Shown here in pieces: positions 41,520-51,076 of a stretch of 64,000 nt of DNA. Every line of letters starts with the position of its first letter. Within the stretch, counting starts at the first letter, position 1. The stretch comes from Mesorhizobium qingshengii. GTDB lineage: Bacteria > Pseudomonadota > Alphaproteobacteria > Rhizobiales > Rhizobiaceae. The stretch is from the NCBI RefSeq assembly GCF_027563465.1, contig NZ_JAPFQA010000018.1, forward strand, positions 1 to 64,000, read 5' to 3'. A program made the translations under genes and the position numbers. The notes below the pieces were generated by a model. The model saw only the letters and a list, made by a program, of their open reading frames with translations. It was not told the DNA's origin and searched no databases.

Positions 41520-42272
41520 TCAGATCACGCCGCCATTGGCGCGGATGATTTGCCCATTGACCCAGAAGCTGTCCGGCCCGGCCAGGAACGAAACCACGCC
41601 TGCGATGTCGTCGGGCTGGCCGAGCCGGCCGAGCGGGATCATCTTGCCGATGGCCTCGATCTGCGCCTCGCTCTTGCCGTCCAGGAACAGCGCCGTCTCG
41701 ATCGGCCCCGGCGCCACCGCGTTGACTGTGACGCGGCGCGCGCCAAGCTCCTTGGCCAGGATATGGGTCATCGCCTCGACGGCCGCCTTGGTGGCTGCGT
41801 AGACGCCGTATCCCGGCTGGTAGAGGCCGACGACGCTGCTCGAGAAATTGATGATGCGGCCGCCGTCGCGAAGCCGGCGCGCGCCTTCCCGCATGCCGCG
41901 GAACACGCCGCCGAGATTGATCGCGATCTGCGTGTCGAACGAGGCGTCGTCGGTCGCTGCTATCGGCGAGGTCTTCATGATGCCGGCATTGTTGACGAGG
42001 ATGTCGATGCCGCCGAAGGCCTTCTCGCCGGCGTCGAAAAGAGCGGCGATGCCGGCCGGATCGGCGATATCGGCCTGGACGGCGATCGCCTTGCCGCCGC
42101 CGGCTTCGATCGCACGCACAAGCTCTTCGGCCTCCGCGCGTCCCCGCGCGTAGTTGACGACGACGGCGACGCCGTCGCGGGCGAGCCGCCGCGCGATTGC
42201 CGCGCCGATGCCCTTCGAGGCGCCGGTCACGATCGCCGTTCTGGTTTGTTGGGTCGATTGCTGGTTTGTCAT
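41520..42272 (-). CDS. SDR-family NAD(P)-dependent oxidoreductase
   Basis: A 250-residue enzyme of the classical SDR type: TGASKGIG (nucleotide binding, near 16), NNAG (93-96 region), catalytic Ser in FSSSV, and YAATK with Tyr and Lys. The C-terminal GQIIRANGGV is typical of the FabG-like group. It reduces or oxidises a carbonyl/alcohol substrate, unknown here. It is divergent from a LysR gene, which probably controls it. Ten bases separate it from the damaged SDR gene. Confidence 0.94.
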   Translation of the reverse strand: MTNQQSTQQTRTAIVTGASKGIGAAIARRLARDGVAVVVNYARGRAEAEELVRAIEAGGGKAIAVQADIADPAGIAALFDAGEKAFGGIDILVNNAGIMKTSPIAATDDASFDTQIAINLGGVFRGMREGARRLRDGGRIINFSSSVVGLYQPGYGVYAATKAAVEAMTHILAKELGARRVTVNAVAPGPIETALFLDGKSEAQIEAIGKMIPLGRLGQPDDIAGVVSFLAGPDSFWVNGQIIRANGGVI

Positions 42273-42375
42273 GGATGTGTCTCCGCTTGGTTGGTGACAC
42301 GGATATAGGCCAAGCCATTTCCCGGATAATCAGCCTCCTATTGACATCACTATTCGGAAACTGCGAACAAATGGC

Positions 42376-43269
42376 ATGGATCGACTGGATACGATGCGGC
42401 TCTTTGTTCGCGTTCTGGAACGGCGCAGCTTCACCGCCGCCGCCGCCGATCTCGGCCTGCCGCGTTCAACCGCGACGGAAGCGGTCAGGCGGCTCGAAGA
42501 GCATCTCGGCGCGCGGCTGCTGGAGCGGACGACGCGGCAGGTTAACGCCACGCAGGACGGCGAGGCCTACTATCGCCGCTGCCTGTCGATCCTGGCCGAG
42601 ATCGAGGATGCCGAGGCCGCCTTCCGCAATGCCGAGCCATTCGGCCTGCTGCGCATCGACGCCAGCACCCTGCTCACCCGCACGTTCCTGTTGCCGCGCC
42701 TGCCCGAATTCCTCGCCCGCTATCCCCGCGTCGACCTGCTGATCGGCCAGAGCGACCGGCTGGTCGATCTCGTGCGCGAGGGGGTGGATTGCGTGATACG
42801 CGTCGGCGAGCCGCCCGACAGCGGCATGATCATGCGGCGGCTGGCGATGATCCGCGAGATCACCTGCGCCAGCCCCGCCTATCTCGAACGGCACGGCACA
42901 CCCGCCTCCCCCGACGCGCTCGACGGGCACCAGGCGGTGGGGTTCGTCTCATCGCGCACCGGCGAGACCCTCCCGTTCGAATTCACCGTCGGTGGCAAGA
43001 CCGTTGAAGTCCGTCTGCCGGGCCGGGTGGCCGCGAACAATTCCGACACCGCCGCCGATCTGGCGCGGCTTGGGCTGGGCTTGATCCAGGCGCCGCGCTA
43101 TCGTTTCGAGAAGGACCTTGCCGACGGGGCGCTGGTCGAGGTGCTGGCCGACTACCCGCCATCGCCGACGCCGCTGTCGGCGCTTTACCCGCAGAACAGG
43201 CAGCTCTCGCCGCGGCTTCGCGTCTTCCTCGACTGGGCGTCGCGCATCTTCGCCGAAGCGAACCTGTAG
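42376..43269 (+). CDS. LysR-family transcriptional regulator, SDR-linked
   Basis: A 297-residue LysR protein: helix-turn-helix at about 14-45 (RRSFTAAAADLGLPRSTATEAVRRLEEHLG), then the effector-binding domain with PRLPEFLARYPRVDLLI. It is divergent from the SDR/tautomerase genes over a 103-base gap that holds TTGACA at 42341-42346 as a possible -35 box for this gene. The usual LysR arrangement makes it the likely regulator of the neighbours and of itself. Confidence 0.93.
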   Translation: MDRLDTMRLFVRVLERRSFTAAAADLGLPRSTATEAVRRLEEHLGARLLERTTRQVNATQDGEAYYRRCLSILAEIEDAEAAFRNAEPFGLLRIDASTLLTRTFLLPRLPEFLARYPRVDLLIGQSDRLVDLVREGVDCVIRVGEPPDSGMIMRRLAMIREITCASPAYLERHGTPASPDALDGHQAVGFVSSRTGETLPFEFTVGGKTVEVRLPGRVAANNSDTAADLARLGLGLIQAPRYRFEKDLADGALVEVLADYPPSPTPLSALYPQNRQLSPRLRVFLDWASRIFAEANL

Positions 43270-43425
43270 CGCTGGTCCGTTAAGCTCCGGTTCAGCCTGC
43301 GAGCTGAAATCCCGGCAGTCACGAGCCGATGCCGAAACTTACATCCGGCTTGGAAGTTCTAATTTAAGCGTTTTCTACTAAGGTGCGACCGGGGGCTGCC
43401 GTTCAGGAAAGGTATTCAGGTCGAA

Positions 43426-46059
43426 TTGGCCATAGCGAGATCAAATCTCGGCCGCGTCAAACAGGCCGTTTTCTCTTCCGCCAACTTGCCGGCGGCCATT
43501 GCTTTTGTTGTGCTTTTGGCCTGTGCCATCGTTGCCGACCAGCAGAACAGCAAGGTCTCCGATCAACTGGCGCGCGCCGATGTGCTGGCCAAGGTCAACA
43601 TCATCCGCGCCAAGCTCGAAGGCAACATAGGCGGCAATCTCCAGCTTGTTCAGGGCCTCGTCTCGACCATCGTTACAGAGCCCTACATGGGCCAGCAGAG
43701 ATTTGCCTCGCTCGCGACCAATCTGTTCCAGCAAAAATCGCAACTGCGCAACATCGCCGGCGCGCCCGGCCTCGTCATCTCGCTGATGTACCCGATAAAA
43801 GGCAACGAGAAGGCGATCGGGCTCGATTACCGCAAGAACGAAGCGCAACGGAAGGCGGCATTCCGGGCCCGCGACCAGCGCGTGCTGGTGTTTGCCGGCC
43901 CCGTCGACCTTGCCCAGGGCGGGCGCGGCTTCATCGGCCGCATTCCGGTCTTCGTGCCGACGGCGGGCGGCGGCGACCGCTTTTGGGGCATCGTCTCGGC
44001 GGTGGTCGATGTCGACCGGCTCTACGCGGCGAGCGGGCTGACCGACCCGGAGATCGACATCGATGTCGCGCTCACGGGCAAGGATGCGCTGGGCGGCGGC
44101 GGCGAACACTTCTTTGGCGGCGACAATGTCTTCGCCGGAAACCCCGTTTCCGCCGATGTCCAGCTGCCTTCAGGCTCCTGGCAGATTTCGGCCATCCCCA
44201 AAGGCGGCTGGCCGACCGCTCCGAAGAACGAGTTGACGTTGCGGACGCTCATGCTGCTCGCCGGCGCGCTGGTGGTGCTGCCGATCATGGTGGCCGGGCG
44301 GCTGTTCGGCGAAAGGCAGAAGAACTACGCCGAGCTGAGACGCCTGTCCGGGCGCCTGGAGCTGGCGCTGGAAGCCTCGGGCATCGGCGTCTGGGAACAC
44401 GACCTCACCACCAACAAGATGGTGTGGGATGACCGCGTCAACGAAATCTACGGCAAGCCAGCCGACGGCAAGCCGCGCCGCTATGACGACTGGGCACGGA
44501 CGATCCATCCTGAAGACATCGGGCGGGCGCTGCGGGACTTCGATCTGGCCACCGCGAAAAAAGGCCCCTACTCCTCACAATACCGGCTCCTGCGCCCCGA
44601 CGGCACGGTCCGCCATGTGCGCACCCGCGCCAGCTTCTTCCAGGGTATCGATGGCACGCCAAAGCTGATCGGCGCCGAATGGGACGTGACCAGCGACGTG
44701 CTGCTCAACGAGACCCTCATGCGCGAGCGCCAATTGACGGAATCGAAGAACGCCGAGCTTAATCTCGCCAAGGCGCATATCGAGTACGCGGCGCTGCACG
44801 ATTCGCTGACCGGCCTGCCCAACCGCCGCCATCTCGACGAACTGCTGGCCGAAACCAGCGAACCGGACCGCCGCACGGCGCTGCTGCATCTGGATCTGGA
44901 CCGCTTCAAGCAGATCAACGACACGCTCGGCCACGCAGCCGGCGACGCCATGCTGGTGCATGCCTCGAAGGTCATCAAGGCCAATACGGGCCCCGACGAT
45001 TTCGTTGCGCGCATCGGCGGCGACGAGTTCGTCGTGGTGAGTCATGCGCTTGACGACGGCCAGCTCGCGGCGCTCGCCGACCGCATCATCGAGGAGATGC
45101 GCCAGCCTGTCGACTATCGGGGCCATCCGTGCCGGTTCGGAGTGAGCATCGGCATCGCCGCCAACAGCGGCATCGACGCCAGGCAGTTGCTCGTCAACGC
45201 CGATCTCGCGCTTTACCGGGCGAAAGACCGCGGCCGCAACCGCTTTGAGTTCTTCAACAAAGAGCTGCAGAGCGAGATTATGCGGACCAAGCAGATCGCC
45301 GATGAGATCCTCGGCGGGCTGGAGCGGAACGAATTCATCGCTTACTACCAGCCGCAGTTCGATGCCAGGACGCTCGAGATCGTCGGCGTCGAGGCGTTGT
45401 CGCGCTGGAAGCACCCGCGGCGCGGCCTCCTGGCCCCCGACGCCTTTCTCAAGGTGGCCGAAGAGCTCAATGTCGTGGCTCTGATCGACCGTACCGTGCT
45501 CGGGCAGGCGCTGGAGAATTTCGGACGTTGGTCGCGCAACCACCTCAACATCCCGCGCGTGTCGGTCAACGTCTCGGCCAGGCGCCTGGAGGACAAGGAC
45601 TTGATCAGCGGCCTGCGCAAGCTCGGTATCAAGGAAGGAACCGTGTCGTTCGAATTGGTGGAGTCCATCTTCCTCGACGAGAACGACGATCTGGTCACCT
45701 GGAACATCGAGCACATCAAGGAGCTCGGCATCGACATCGAGATCGACGATTTCGGCACCGGCCACGCCTCGATCGTCTCCCTGCTCAAGCTGCAGCCGCG
45801 CCGCCTCAAGATCGACCGTCAGCTGGTCACGCCCATCATCGGCTCGAGCGCGCAGCGGCACCTGGTGTCGTCGATCATCGAGATCGGCAAGTCACTCGGC
45901 ATCGAAGTGGTTGCCGAGGGCGTCGAGACGATGGAGCACGCGCGCATCCTGAGAGAGCTTGGCTGCGATATCCTGCAGGGCTACTTTCTGGGCCGCCCGA
46001 TGGAGGCCAAGGCCTTCAAGGCCTTCGCCCAGTCGCGCAAATGGCTGGCCGCGGGCTAG
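43426..46059 (+). CDS. Membrane GGDEF-EAL protein with CHASE-type sensor and PAS
   Basis: An 877-residue protein from a TTG (no better start is in frame). A membrane helix, an extracytoplasmic CHASE-like sensor (about 40-270) and a second helix (about 275-295) are followed by a PAS fold (about 310-430), then a GGDEF domain with intact GGDEF at 531-535, and an EAL domain with Glu656-Ala-Leu and DDFGTGHASI. Both catalytic sites appear complete, so it may make and break cyclic di-GMP. It senses an external ligand and affects motility or biofilm. No I-site check was possible. Confidence 0.93.
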   Translation: MAIARSNLGRVKQAVFSSANLPAAIAFVVLLACAIVADQQNSKVSDQLARADVLAKVNIIRAKLEGNIGGNLQLVQGLVSTIVTEPYMGQQRFASLATNLFQQKSQLRNIAGAPGLVISLMYPIKGNEKAIGLDYRKNEAQRKAAFRARDQRVLVFAGPVDLAQGGRGFIGRIPVFVPTAGGGDRFWGIVSAVVDVDRLYAASGLTDPEIDIDVALTGKDALGGGGEHFFGGDNVFAGNPVSADVQLPSGSWQISAIPKGGWPTAPKNELTLRTLMLLAGALVVLPIMVAGRLFGERQKNYAELRRLSGRLELALEASGIGVWEHDLTTNKMVWDDRVNEIYGKPADGKPRRYDDWARTIHPEDIGRALRDFDLATAKKGPYSSQYRLLRPDGTVRHVRTRASFFQGIDGTPKLIGAEWDVTSDVLLNETLMRERQLTESKNAELNLAKAHIEYAALHDSLTGLPNRRHLDELLAETSEPDRRTALLHLDLDRFKQINDTLGHAAGDAMLVHASKVIKANTGPDDFVARIGGDEFVVVSHALDDGQLAALADRIIEEMRQPVDYRGHPCRFGVSIGIAANSGIDARQLLVNADLALYRAKDRGRNRFEFFNKELQSEIMRTKQIADEILGGLERNEFIAYYQPQFDARTLEIVGVEALSRWKHPRRGLLAPDAFLKVAEELNVVALIDRTVLGQALENFGRWSRNHLNIPRVSVNVSARRLEDKDLISGLRKLGIKEGTVSFELVESIFLDENDDLVTWNIEHIKELGIDIEIDDFGTGHASIVSLLKLQPRRLKIDRQLVTPIIGSSAQRHLVSSIIEIGKSLGIEVVAEGVETMEHARILRELGCDILQGYFLGRPMEAKAFKAFAQSRKWLAAG

Positions 46060-46182
46060 CAGTCATGCGCACCCGCCCCAGCCACCCGTCGAAGACATCA
46101 GGCTCGCTGCCCACCCGCGACGCAGTCCAGCTCACGGCCGCCGACCACGTGCGTCGCTGCCCCTGCCTGTCGAATTCTGATT

Positions 46183-46440
46183 CTAGGGCGTCCGGTTGCC
46201 AGCAATCTGGTGATAGGCCCATAGCACCACAACCGCTCCGATTACCGCGACCACCAAGCTGTAGATGTTCAGGCCGGTAACGCCCGACGCGCCAAAGGCG
46301 CTGAAGATGAGGCCGCCAACGATTGCGCCGGCAATTCCGAGCGCGATATCCAGCATAAGACCCTGACCGGTCCTGTTGACGATCTTGCTGCCCAGGAAGC
46401 CGGCGATGACGCCGAGAATGATCCAGCTGATGATTGACAT
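46183..46440 (-). CDS. GlsB/YeaQ/YmgE-family stress membrane protein
   Basis: An 85-residue protein with GAGAGG before the ATG and three hydrophobic segments: SIISWIILGVIAGFLGSKI, LDIALGIAGAIVGGLIF and YSLVVAVIGAVVVLWAY. The glycine-rich helices match the small transglycosylase-associated/GlsB family induced by stress. Inner membrane. It converges with the GGDEF-EAL gene; the 123-base gap between them shows nothing. Confidence 0.9.
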   Translation of the reverse strand: MSIISWIILGVIAGFLGSKIVNRTGQGLMLDIALGIAGAIVGGLIFSAFGASGVTGLNIYSLVVAVIGAVVVLWAYHQIAGNRTP

Positions 46441-46567
46441 CTTTTCCTCTCGTCCCCCCGCCGCCAATCATTTTCATAGGACTGTCAAAAGTACAAGGCA
46501 GCTTGAAATTCGGCCCGAATGCCCCATTGTTGAAATGGCTGGGCTTGGTTGAAACGGAGGATCCACC

Positions 46568-47017
46568 ATGGGACTTTTTGACAACGCCGTTCCCGGCGGC
46601 AACATCACCAAGCCGCTGATGATCGCGCTCGGCGCATTGTTGGTTGGAAAAATGCTGAGCGGTAGAAGCGCCGGCCAGCCGGATCAGCCGCAAACTACCT
46701 CCCCTTCCGGAACGACGCCGGCGGACGGCGGCCTGCTCGGGGGGCTGGGCGGCTTGCTGGACAAGCTGAAGGACGCCGGCCACGGCAATGTCGCCGATTC
46801 ATGGGTCGGCACCGGGCAGAACCAACCGATCAACGCCAATGATCTTGGCAGCGCCATAGGCCCCCAGATTATTCACGAGATCGCGCAAAAGACCGGGATG
46901 GACGAGCAGGAACTGCTCAAGCAATTGTCCGCGGCATTGCCGGGCATCGTCGACAAGCTGACGCCGAACGGACAGCTGCCGCAGCCACATCAGGTCGCGT
47001 CGGCGTTCAACAACTGA
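46568..47017 (+). CDS. YidB/DUF937-family protein
   Basis: A 149-residue protein. A short N-terminal part with a hydrophobic segment leads into a Gly-rich linker (GGLLGGLGGLLDKLKDAG), then the core of the YidB family: DSWVGTGQNQPINANDLGSAIG followed by helices and LSAALPGIVDKLTPNGQLP. The function of the family is not firmly known. It is divergent from the GlsB gene (127-base gap) and is probably also stress-linked. Confidence 0.9.
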   Translation: MGLFDNAVPGGNITKPLMIALGALLVGKMLSGRSAGQPDQPQTTSPSGTTPADGGLLGGLGGLLDKLKDAGHGNVADSWVGTGQNQPINANDLGSAIGPQIIHEIAQKTGMDEQELLKQLSAALPGIVDKLTPNGQLPQPHQVASAFNN

Positions 47018-47275
47018 TTGATTGCGCGTATAATCGCTGACGTGTCGGCAAAGAATTTCTCCCGGCCGAGCCGATCAAGGATTCGTTCGTTCGGGTCGGC
47101 GCTGGACAGGTCGCTTGCCGATCACGGTTCCAATCGCCGTCTCCCCTGATGTGGCTGAGGGGAAACGGGGGCGTACGCCCTGTGCCACCCGAGCGCCTTC
47201 GCGAAGCCTGACCGGAGCGTTCCCAGCGCACCCGGATGGACCCCTGAAGGCACTCGATGAGCGGTCATTTCCAGG

Positions 47276-47293
47276 TCGAGTTCGAAAACTCGA
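47276..47293. promoter_or_regulatory. Inverted repeat upstream of the second LysR gene
   Basis: TCGAGTT and AACTCGA form perfect seven-base arms around CGAA, about 75 bases before the LysR start. It may be the autoregulatory site. The gene-free stretch 47018-47366 shows nothing else that I can support. Confidence 0.4.
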
Positions 47294-47366
47294 CGCGTCT
47301 GGCCATGAACGCGCCATTTGCGATTATGGTAGATGCTCAACAGTCACCGCGATCGGGGTTCACGGC

Positions 47367-48266
47367 ATGGACAGACTGGCATGCGACAGGATGTTGGTTG
47401 CGGTCATCGAGCGCCGGAGCCTGTCCGCCGCGGCGCAAAAACTCGGCGTGAGCTCGGGTCAGGCGTCCAAGCTGGTTTCCCGGCTCGAGGAAGAGCTGGG
47501 CGTGCAGTTGCTTCATCGCACCACCCGCTCCGTCTCTCCCACCGAGGCCGGGCGCGCCTATTTCGAGCGGATCAAAAGCCTGCTCGAGGAGATGGACGAG
47601 CTGGATTCCACCATCCGCAGCGCGTCGGGGGCACCGCGTGGGCGACTGGTCATGTCCGTGCCGATTACCTTCGGCACCCAGGTCCTTGCGCCGCTTCTGG
47701 CCGAGTTCGCGCGGGCGCATCCGCTGATCGAGCTCGACGTGTCGTTCTCCGACCGCGTGGTCAATCTGGTGGAGGAAGGTTTCGACCTCGCCCTGCGTAT
47801 CGGCAGCTTGCGCGACAGCACCCTCATTGCGCGAAAGCTCTGCCCGATCCGGCTGGTGACGACGGCGGCGCCATCCTATCTGCACGCATTCGGCGCACCG
47901 GACCGTCCCGAGGACGTGACCGGACACGCCTGCATCCTCGATAGCAACTTCGCCGATGGCGCCAGCTGGCGTTTCGCGCGCGGCCTGACGGTGCCGATCC
48001 GTGGCCGGCTGCGCTTCTCCAACGCCGAGGCCTGCGCGGCCGCGGCTGCGATCGGCCTGGGCCTGGTGCAGGGTCCCAGCTTCGTCGCCGGCGAGCGCAT
48101 CCGGACCGGCCAGCTCATTCCCGTGCTGGCCGGCTGCGAGGCCGACCCGATGGCGCTTTGGGCCGTCTACACCACCGGCCGGCACCTGGCGGCGAAGGTG
48201 CGGGTGATGGTGGATTTCCTCGTCTCGCATTTCCAGGACAGCCCGCCTTGGGACCAGGGCTGGTAG
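47367..48266 (+). CDS. LysR-family transcriptional regulator, reductase-linked
   Basis: A 299-residue LysR protein starting MDRLACDRMLVAVIERRSLS. The helix-turn-helix AAAQKLGVSSGQASKLVSRLEEELG is at about 20-45 and the effector domain carries FDLALRIGSLRDSTLIARKL. It is upstream of and in the same direction as the F420-type reductase gene, 109 bases away, with an inverted repeat (GAAGA-AA-TCTTC) between, so it may control that gene. Confidence 0.92.
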   Translation: MDRLACDRMLVAVIERRSLSAAAQKLGVSSGQASKLVSRLEEELGVQLLHRTTRSVSPTEAGRAYFERIKSLLEEMDELDSTIRSASGAPRGRLVMSVPITFGTQVLAPLLAEFARAHPLIELDVSFSDRVVNLVEEGFDLALRIGSLRDSTLIARKLCPIRLVTTAAPSYLHAFGAPDRPEDVTGHACILDSNFADGASWRFARGLTVPIRGRLRFSNAEACAAAAAIGLGLVQGPSFVAGERIRTGQLIPVLAGCEADPMALWAVYTTGRHLAAKVRVMVDFLVSHFQDSPPWDQGW

Positions 48267-48279
48267 ACTTTCCGATTTG

Positions 48280-48291
48280 GAAGAAATCTTC
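48280..48291 (+). promoter_or_regulatory. Inverted repeat before the F420-type reductase gene
   Basis: GAAGA and TCTTC flank AA just after the LysR gene stop, within an AT-rich tract. The site is a possible LysR operator for the reductase gene. Support is limited to the symmetry and position. Confidence 0.35.
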
Positions 48292-48375
48292 TGCGATTTC
48301 ACCAGATAGAAGTCGATACGGAACAGGTCGATATTCCCGTCATCGCCGCAGGGCAAGCTGACAGGAGCACAGGAC

Positions 48376-49005
48376 ATGACACTCGCAATCATCGGTACCG
48401 GTAATATGGCCAAAGGCCTCGCCACAGTGTTTTCGGGCAGCGGCAACGCCATCGTCTTCGGTTCGCGCCATCCTTCGGAGGCCGCCTCGGTCGCCAGCGG
48501 CTTCGGCGCCACCGTGTCCGCCGCCTCGATCCCCGACGCCGTCGCGAAGGCCGACATTGTTTTTCTCGCCGTGCCCTATGATGCCGCGGCCGCGGTGGTG
48601 AAAGCCGCCGGAGGCTTGGCGGGCAAGGTCGTCGTCGACCTGACCAATCCCATGAAGGCCGACTTTTCCGGCCTGGCCATCGGCTTTTCGACCAGCGCCG
48701 CCGAGGAAATCGCGCGGCTCGCCCCGCGGGCCAAGGTGGTGAAGGGCTTCAACACCTTGTTTGCGTCGGTGCTGCAGAATGGCGGCAAGGTCGCCGGCAC
48801 CCCCGCAACGGTGCTGCTCGCCGGCGATGACGCGGGCGCCGTCGCCCAGGTCGAGGCGCTGGTGAAAGCAGCCGGCCTCAAGGCCATCGTCGCCGGCCCC
48901 CTGGCCGCGTCGCGCAACATCGAGGCCGTGGCCGCCCTTAACATCGGCCTCGGATATGGCCAGGGAAAGGGCACCGATATCGCTCCGACCTGGGTCGGCA
49001 TCTGA
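48376..49005 (+). CDS. NADPH-dependent F420-reductase-like oxidoreductase
   Basis: A 209-residue protein with a Rossmann dinucleotide-binding motif at the N-terminus (AIIGTGNMAKGL) and the following FGSRHPSE, VFLAVPYDAAAAVV and VKGFNTLFASVL, all typical of COG2085-like reductases (F420:NADP reductase and ferric-reductase-like group). Rhizobia lack F420 in general, so another flavin or redox substrate is likely. Downstream of a LysR gene that may regulate it. Confidence 0.88.
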   Translation: MTLAIIGTGNMAKGLATVFSGSGNAIVFGSRHPSEAASVASGFGATVSAASIPDAVAKADIVFLAVPYDAAAAVVKAAGGLAGKVVVDLTNPMKADFSGLAIGFSTSAAEEIARLAPRAKVVKGFNTLFASVLQNGGKVAGTPATVLLAGDDAGAVAQVEALVKAAGLKAIVAGPLAASRNIEAVAALNIGLGYGQGKGTDIAPTWVGI

Positions 49006-49154
49006 TCCAGGCCTTGATCGTGCTCCGGCCTCGGCGGCCGGAGCGCGCCATCAAAGAACAAGTGCGGACAGCGCAGCGCCACTTGATATCGGTCAAGCGG
49101 CACGCCGCTGCATTCGTGGACAATCCCCCAGTGATTGCGTGAAGGACGAAGACG

Positions 49155-50132
49155 ATGCTCATTGAAGGAAAATGGACGGCCAACTGGCAGCCGGTGCAGG
49201 CAAGCGATGCCAAGGGCGGCTTCGTCAGGCAGGTTTCCGGCTTCCGCAACTGGGTGACGCCCGACGGCAGCGCCGGGCCGACGGGCGACGCGGGTTTCGC
49301 CGCCGAAGCGGGCCGCTATCATCTCTATGTCGCGCTCATCTGCCCCTGGGCATCCCGAACGCTGATCGCGCGCAAGCTGAAGGGGCTTGAGGACGCCATC
49401 TCCATCAGCATCGTCAACCCCCGCCTGGATGATGAAGGCTGGGCGTTCGGCGGCTATCCCGGCACTGGCCCCGACGACATCAACGGAGCCCGCCATCTGC
49501 ATGAGATCTACACCAGGGCCGATCCGCTCTATACCGGGCGTGCCACCGTGCCGGTGCTTTGGGACAAGCAGCTTGGCACCATCGTCAACAACGAGAGCGC
49601 CGATATCGTGCGCATGCTCAACTCCGGCTTCGGCGACCTCGCAAGCGGACCGGATCTCTATCCCGCGCCGTTGCGGGCCGAGATCGACGCGCTCAACGCC
49701 GATATCTATCCACGGCTTAACAATGGTGTCTATCGCGCCGGCTTCGCCATCACGCAAATCGCCTATGAGGAAGCCTTCGATGACGTGTTCTCGATGCTGG
49801 GGAGTCTCGAGGCCCGGCTCGACAAGGGTGGGCCTTTCCTTCTGGGCGATACCCTGACCGAGGCCGACATCAGGCTGTTCGTCACCCTGGTGCGTTTTGA
49901 CGCCGCCTATCACGGCCTGTTCAAATGCAATCTGCGGCGCCTTGCCGACTATCCGGCGCTGAGTGCCTATCTGGCTGCGATGCTGGCCGTGCCGGGGATT
50001 GCCGAAACCGTCAGCATCGAGCACATCAAGGCCGGCTACTATTCGGTCAAGGCCCTCAACCCTAACGGCATCGTGCCGAAAGGGCCCGACCTGCCGGGCT
50101 TGGCGCCCGTCTCCGTGACAGGGCAGAACTGA
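49155..50132 (+). CDS. yqjG: Glutathionyl-hydroquinone reductase, YqjG/ECM4 type
   Basis: A 325-residue member of the Xi-class glutathione transferases. The catalytic Cys63 is in ICPWASRTLIARKLKGLE, and the longer N-terminal part (FRNWVTPDG) and NNESADIVRMLN fit the family. It reduces glutathionyl-hydroquinones and links to quinone detoxification. The stop shares its last base with the start of the esterase gene, so the two are translationally coupled. Confidence 0.94.
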   Translation: MLIEGKWTANWQPVQASDAKGGFVRQVSGFRNWVTPDGSAGPTGDAGFAAEAGRYHLYVALICPWASRTLIARKLKGLEDAISISIVNPRLDDEGWAFGGYPGTGPDDINGARHLHEIYTRADPLYTGRATVPVLWDKQLGTIVNNESADIVRMLNSGFGDLASGPDLYPAPLRAEIDALNADIYPRLNNGVYRAGFAITQIAYEEAFDDVFSMLGSLEARLDKGGPFLLGDTLTEADIRLFVTLVRFDAAYHGLFKCNLRRLADYPALSAYLAAMLAVPGIAETVSIEHIKAGYYSVKALNPNGIVPKGPDLPGLAPVSVTGQN

Positions 50133-50728
50133 TGGATCGCGGCCTGGTCATCCTCTTGCACGGCGTCGGCAGCAACGGCGCCAACATGGCGGCGCTCGGG
50201 CGGGCGCTGGCACCCGCGCTGCCCGGTATCGTCTTCGAAAGCCCCGATGCGCCCCATGGCAGCGGCCCGCATCGCGAGTGGTTCAGCGTCACCGGCGTTA
50301 CCGAGGCCAACCGCCCCGGGCGCGTCGTTGCGGCGCGGCCCGGTTTTGACGCGGTTATCGCCACTCTGATCGAGCAACACGGTTTCTCGAATGCCCTCGA
50401 TCGCGTGGCGCTGCTCGGCTTTTCCCAAGGGTCGATCATGGCGCTCGACGCGCTGGCCAGCGGACGCTGGCAAGTAGGGGCGGTGGTCGCTTTCTCGGGA
50501 CGCCTGGCATCCCCGCCACCCCTGGCACCCGCGACCGGCACGCCATTGCTCCTGGTTCACGGCGACGCCGACCCGATCATGCCTTCGGGCGAGAGCATCC
50601 GGGCGGCGGAGCAGTTGAAAGCCGCCGGCGTCCGGACCAGGATCTCGATCGAGCCCGGACTGGGCCACCAGATTTCAAACGGCGGCCTCGCCGAGGCAGC
50701 CAGGTTCCTTGATGACGTGCTGCCCTGA
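50132..50728 (+). CDS. Alpha/beta hydrolase, phospholipase/carboxylesterase type
   Basis: A 198-residue serine hydrolase: HGVGSNGANM oxyanion loop near residue 10, nucleophile Ser in LLGFSQGSIMALD, Asp in VHGDADPIMP and His in GLGHQIS. The size and motifs match the small carboxylesterase/lysophospholipase (YpfH-like) family. The start overlaps the previous stop by one base. It probably shares a transcript with the glutathionyl reductase. The stretch 50729-51076 after it has no gene. Confidence 0.92.
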   Translation: MDRGLVILLHGVGSNGANMAALGRALAPALPGIVFESPDAPHGSGPHREWFSVTGVTEANRPGRVVAARPGFDAVIATLIEQHGFSNALDRVALLGFSQGSIMALDALASGRWQVGAVVAFSGRLASPPPLAPATGTPLLLVHGDADPIMPSGESIRAAEQLKAAGVRTRISIEPGLGHQISNGGLAEAARFLDDVLP

Positions 50729-50989
50729 TTGGGCCAATAGTCGTTCCGCGCTGCCCATTTTGCTCCGCGGCCCGGCGCTTCCTGCCCGGTGTGCTCGACA
50801 TGCTCTGGACCCGACCGTCACGGTTTTGACACCGAGGGCGTTGCCCGGCCGCCGCCGTTGCAGATTAATCGCCGCGACGTTATATAGCCCGTGTCGGAAA
50901 AGGCAGACTTGGTTTGGTAAGCCCAAGTCCTTTCGGTAACGGAAGCTCTGGTCTTTGGCTTCGTGCACGAGATCCCCACGACGAACATC

Positions 50990-51008
50990 GGACGCTGCTC
51001 AAGCGTCC
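50990..51008 (+). promoter_or_regulatory. Inverted repeat in the leader of the FAD monooxygenase gene
   Basis: GGACGC and GCGTCC pair perfectly around TGCTCAA, about 70 bases before the ATG. It may be an operator or leader hairpin. No other feature is seen in the 348-base gap. Confidence 0.35.
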
Positions 51009-51076
51009 AATCGTTCGTCCGTGTGGCTCTCAACTCGAGGAACGCTCCGGTCGAACATCGACCAAGGAGTAGTTTC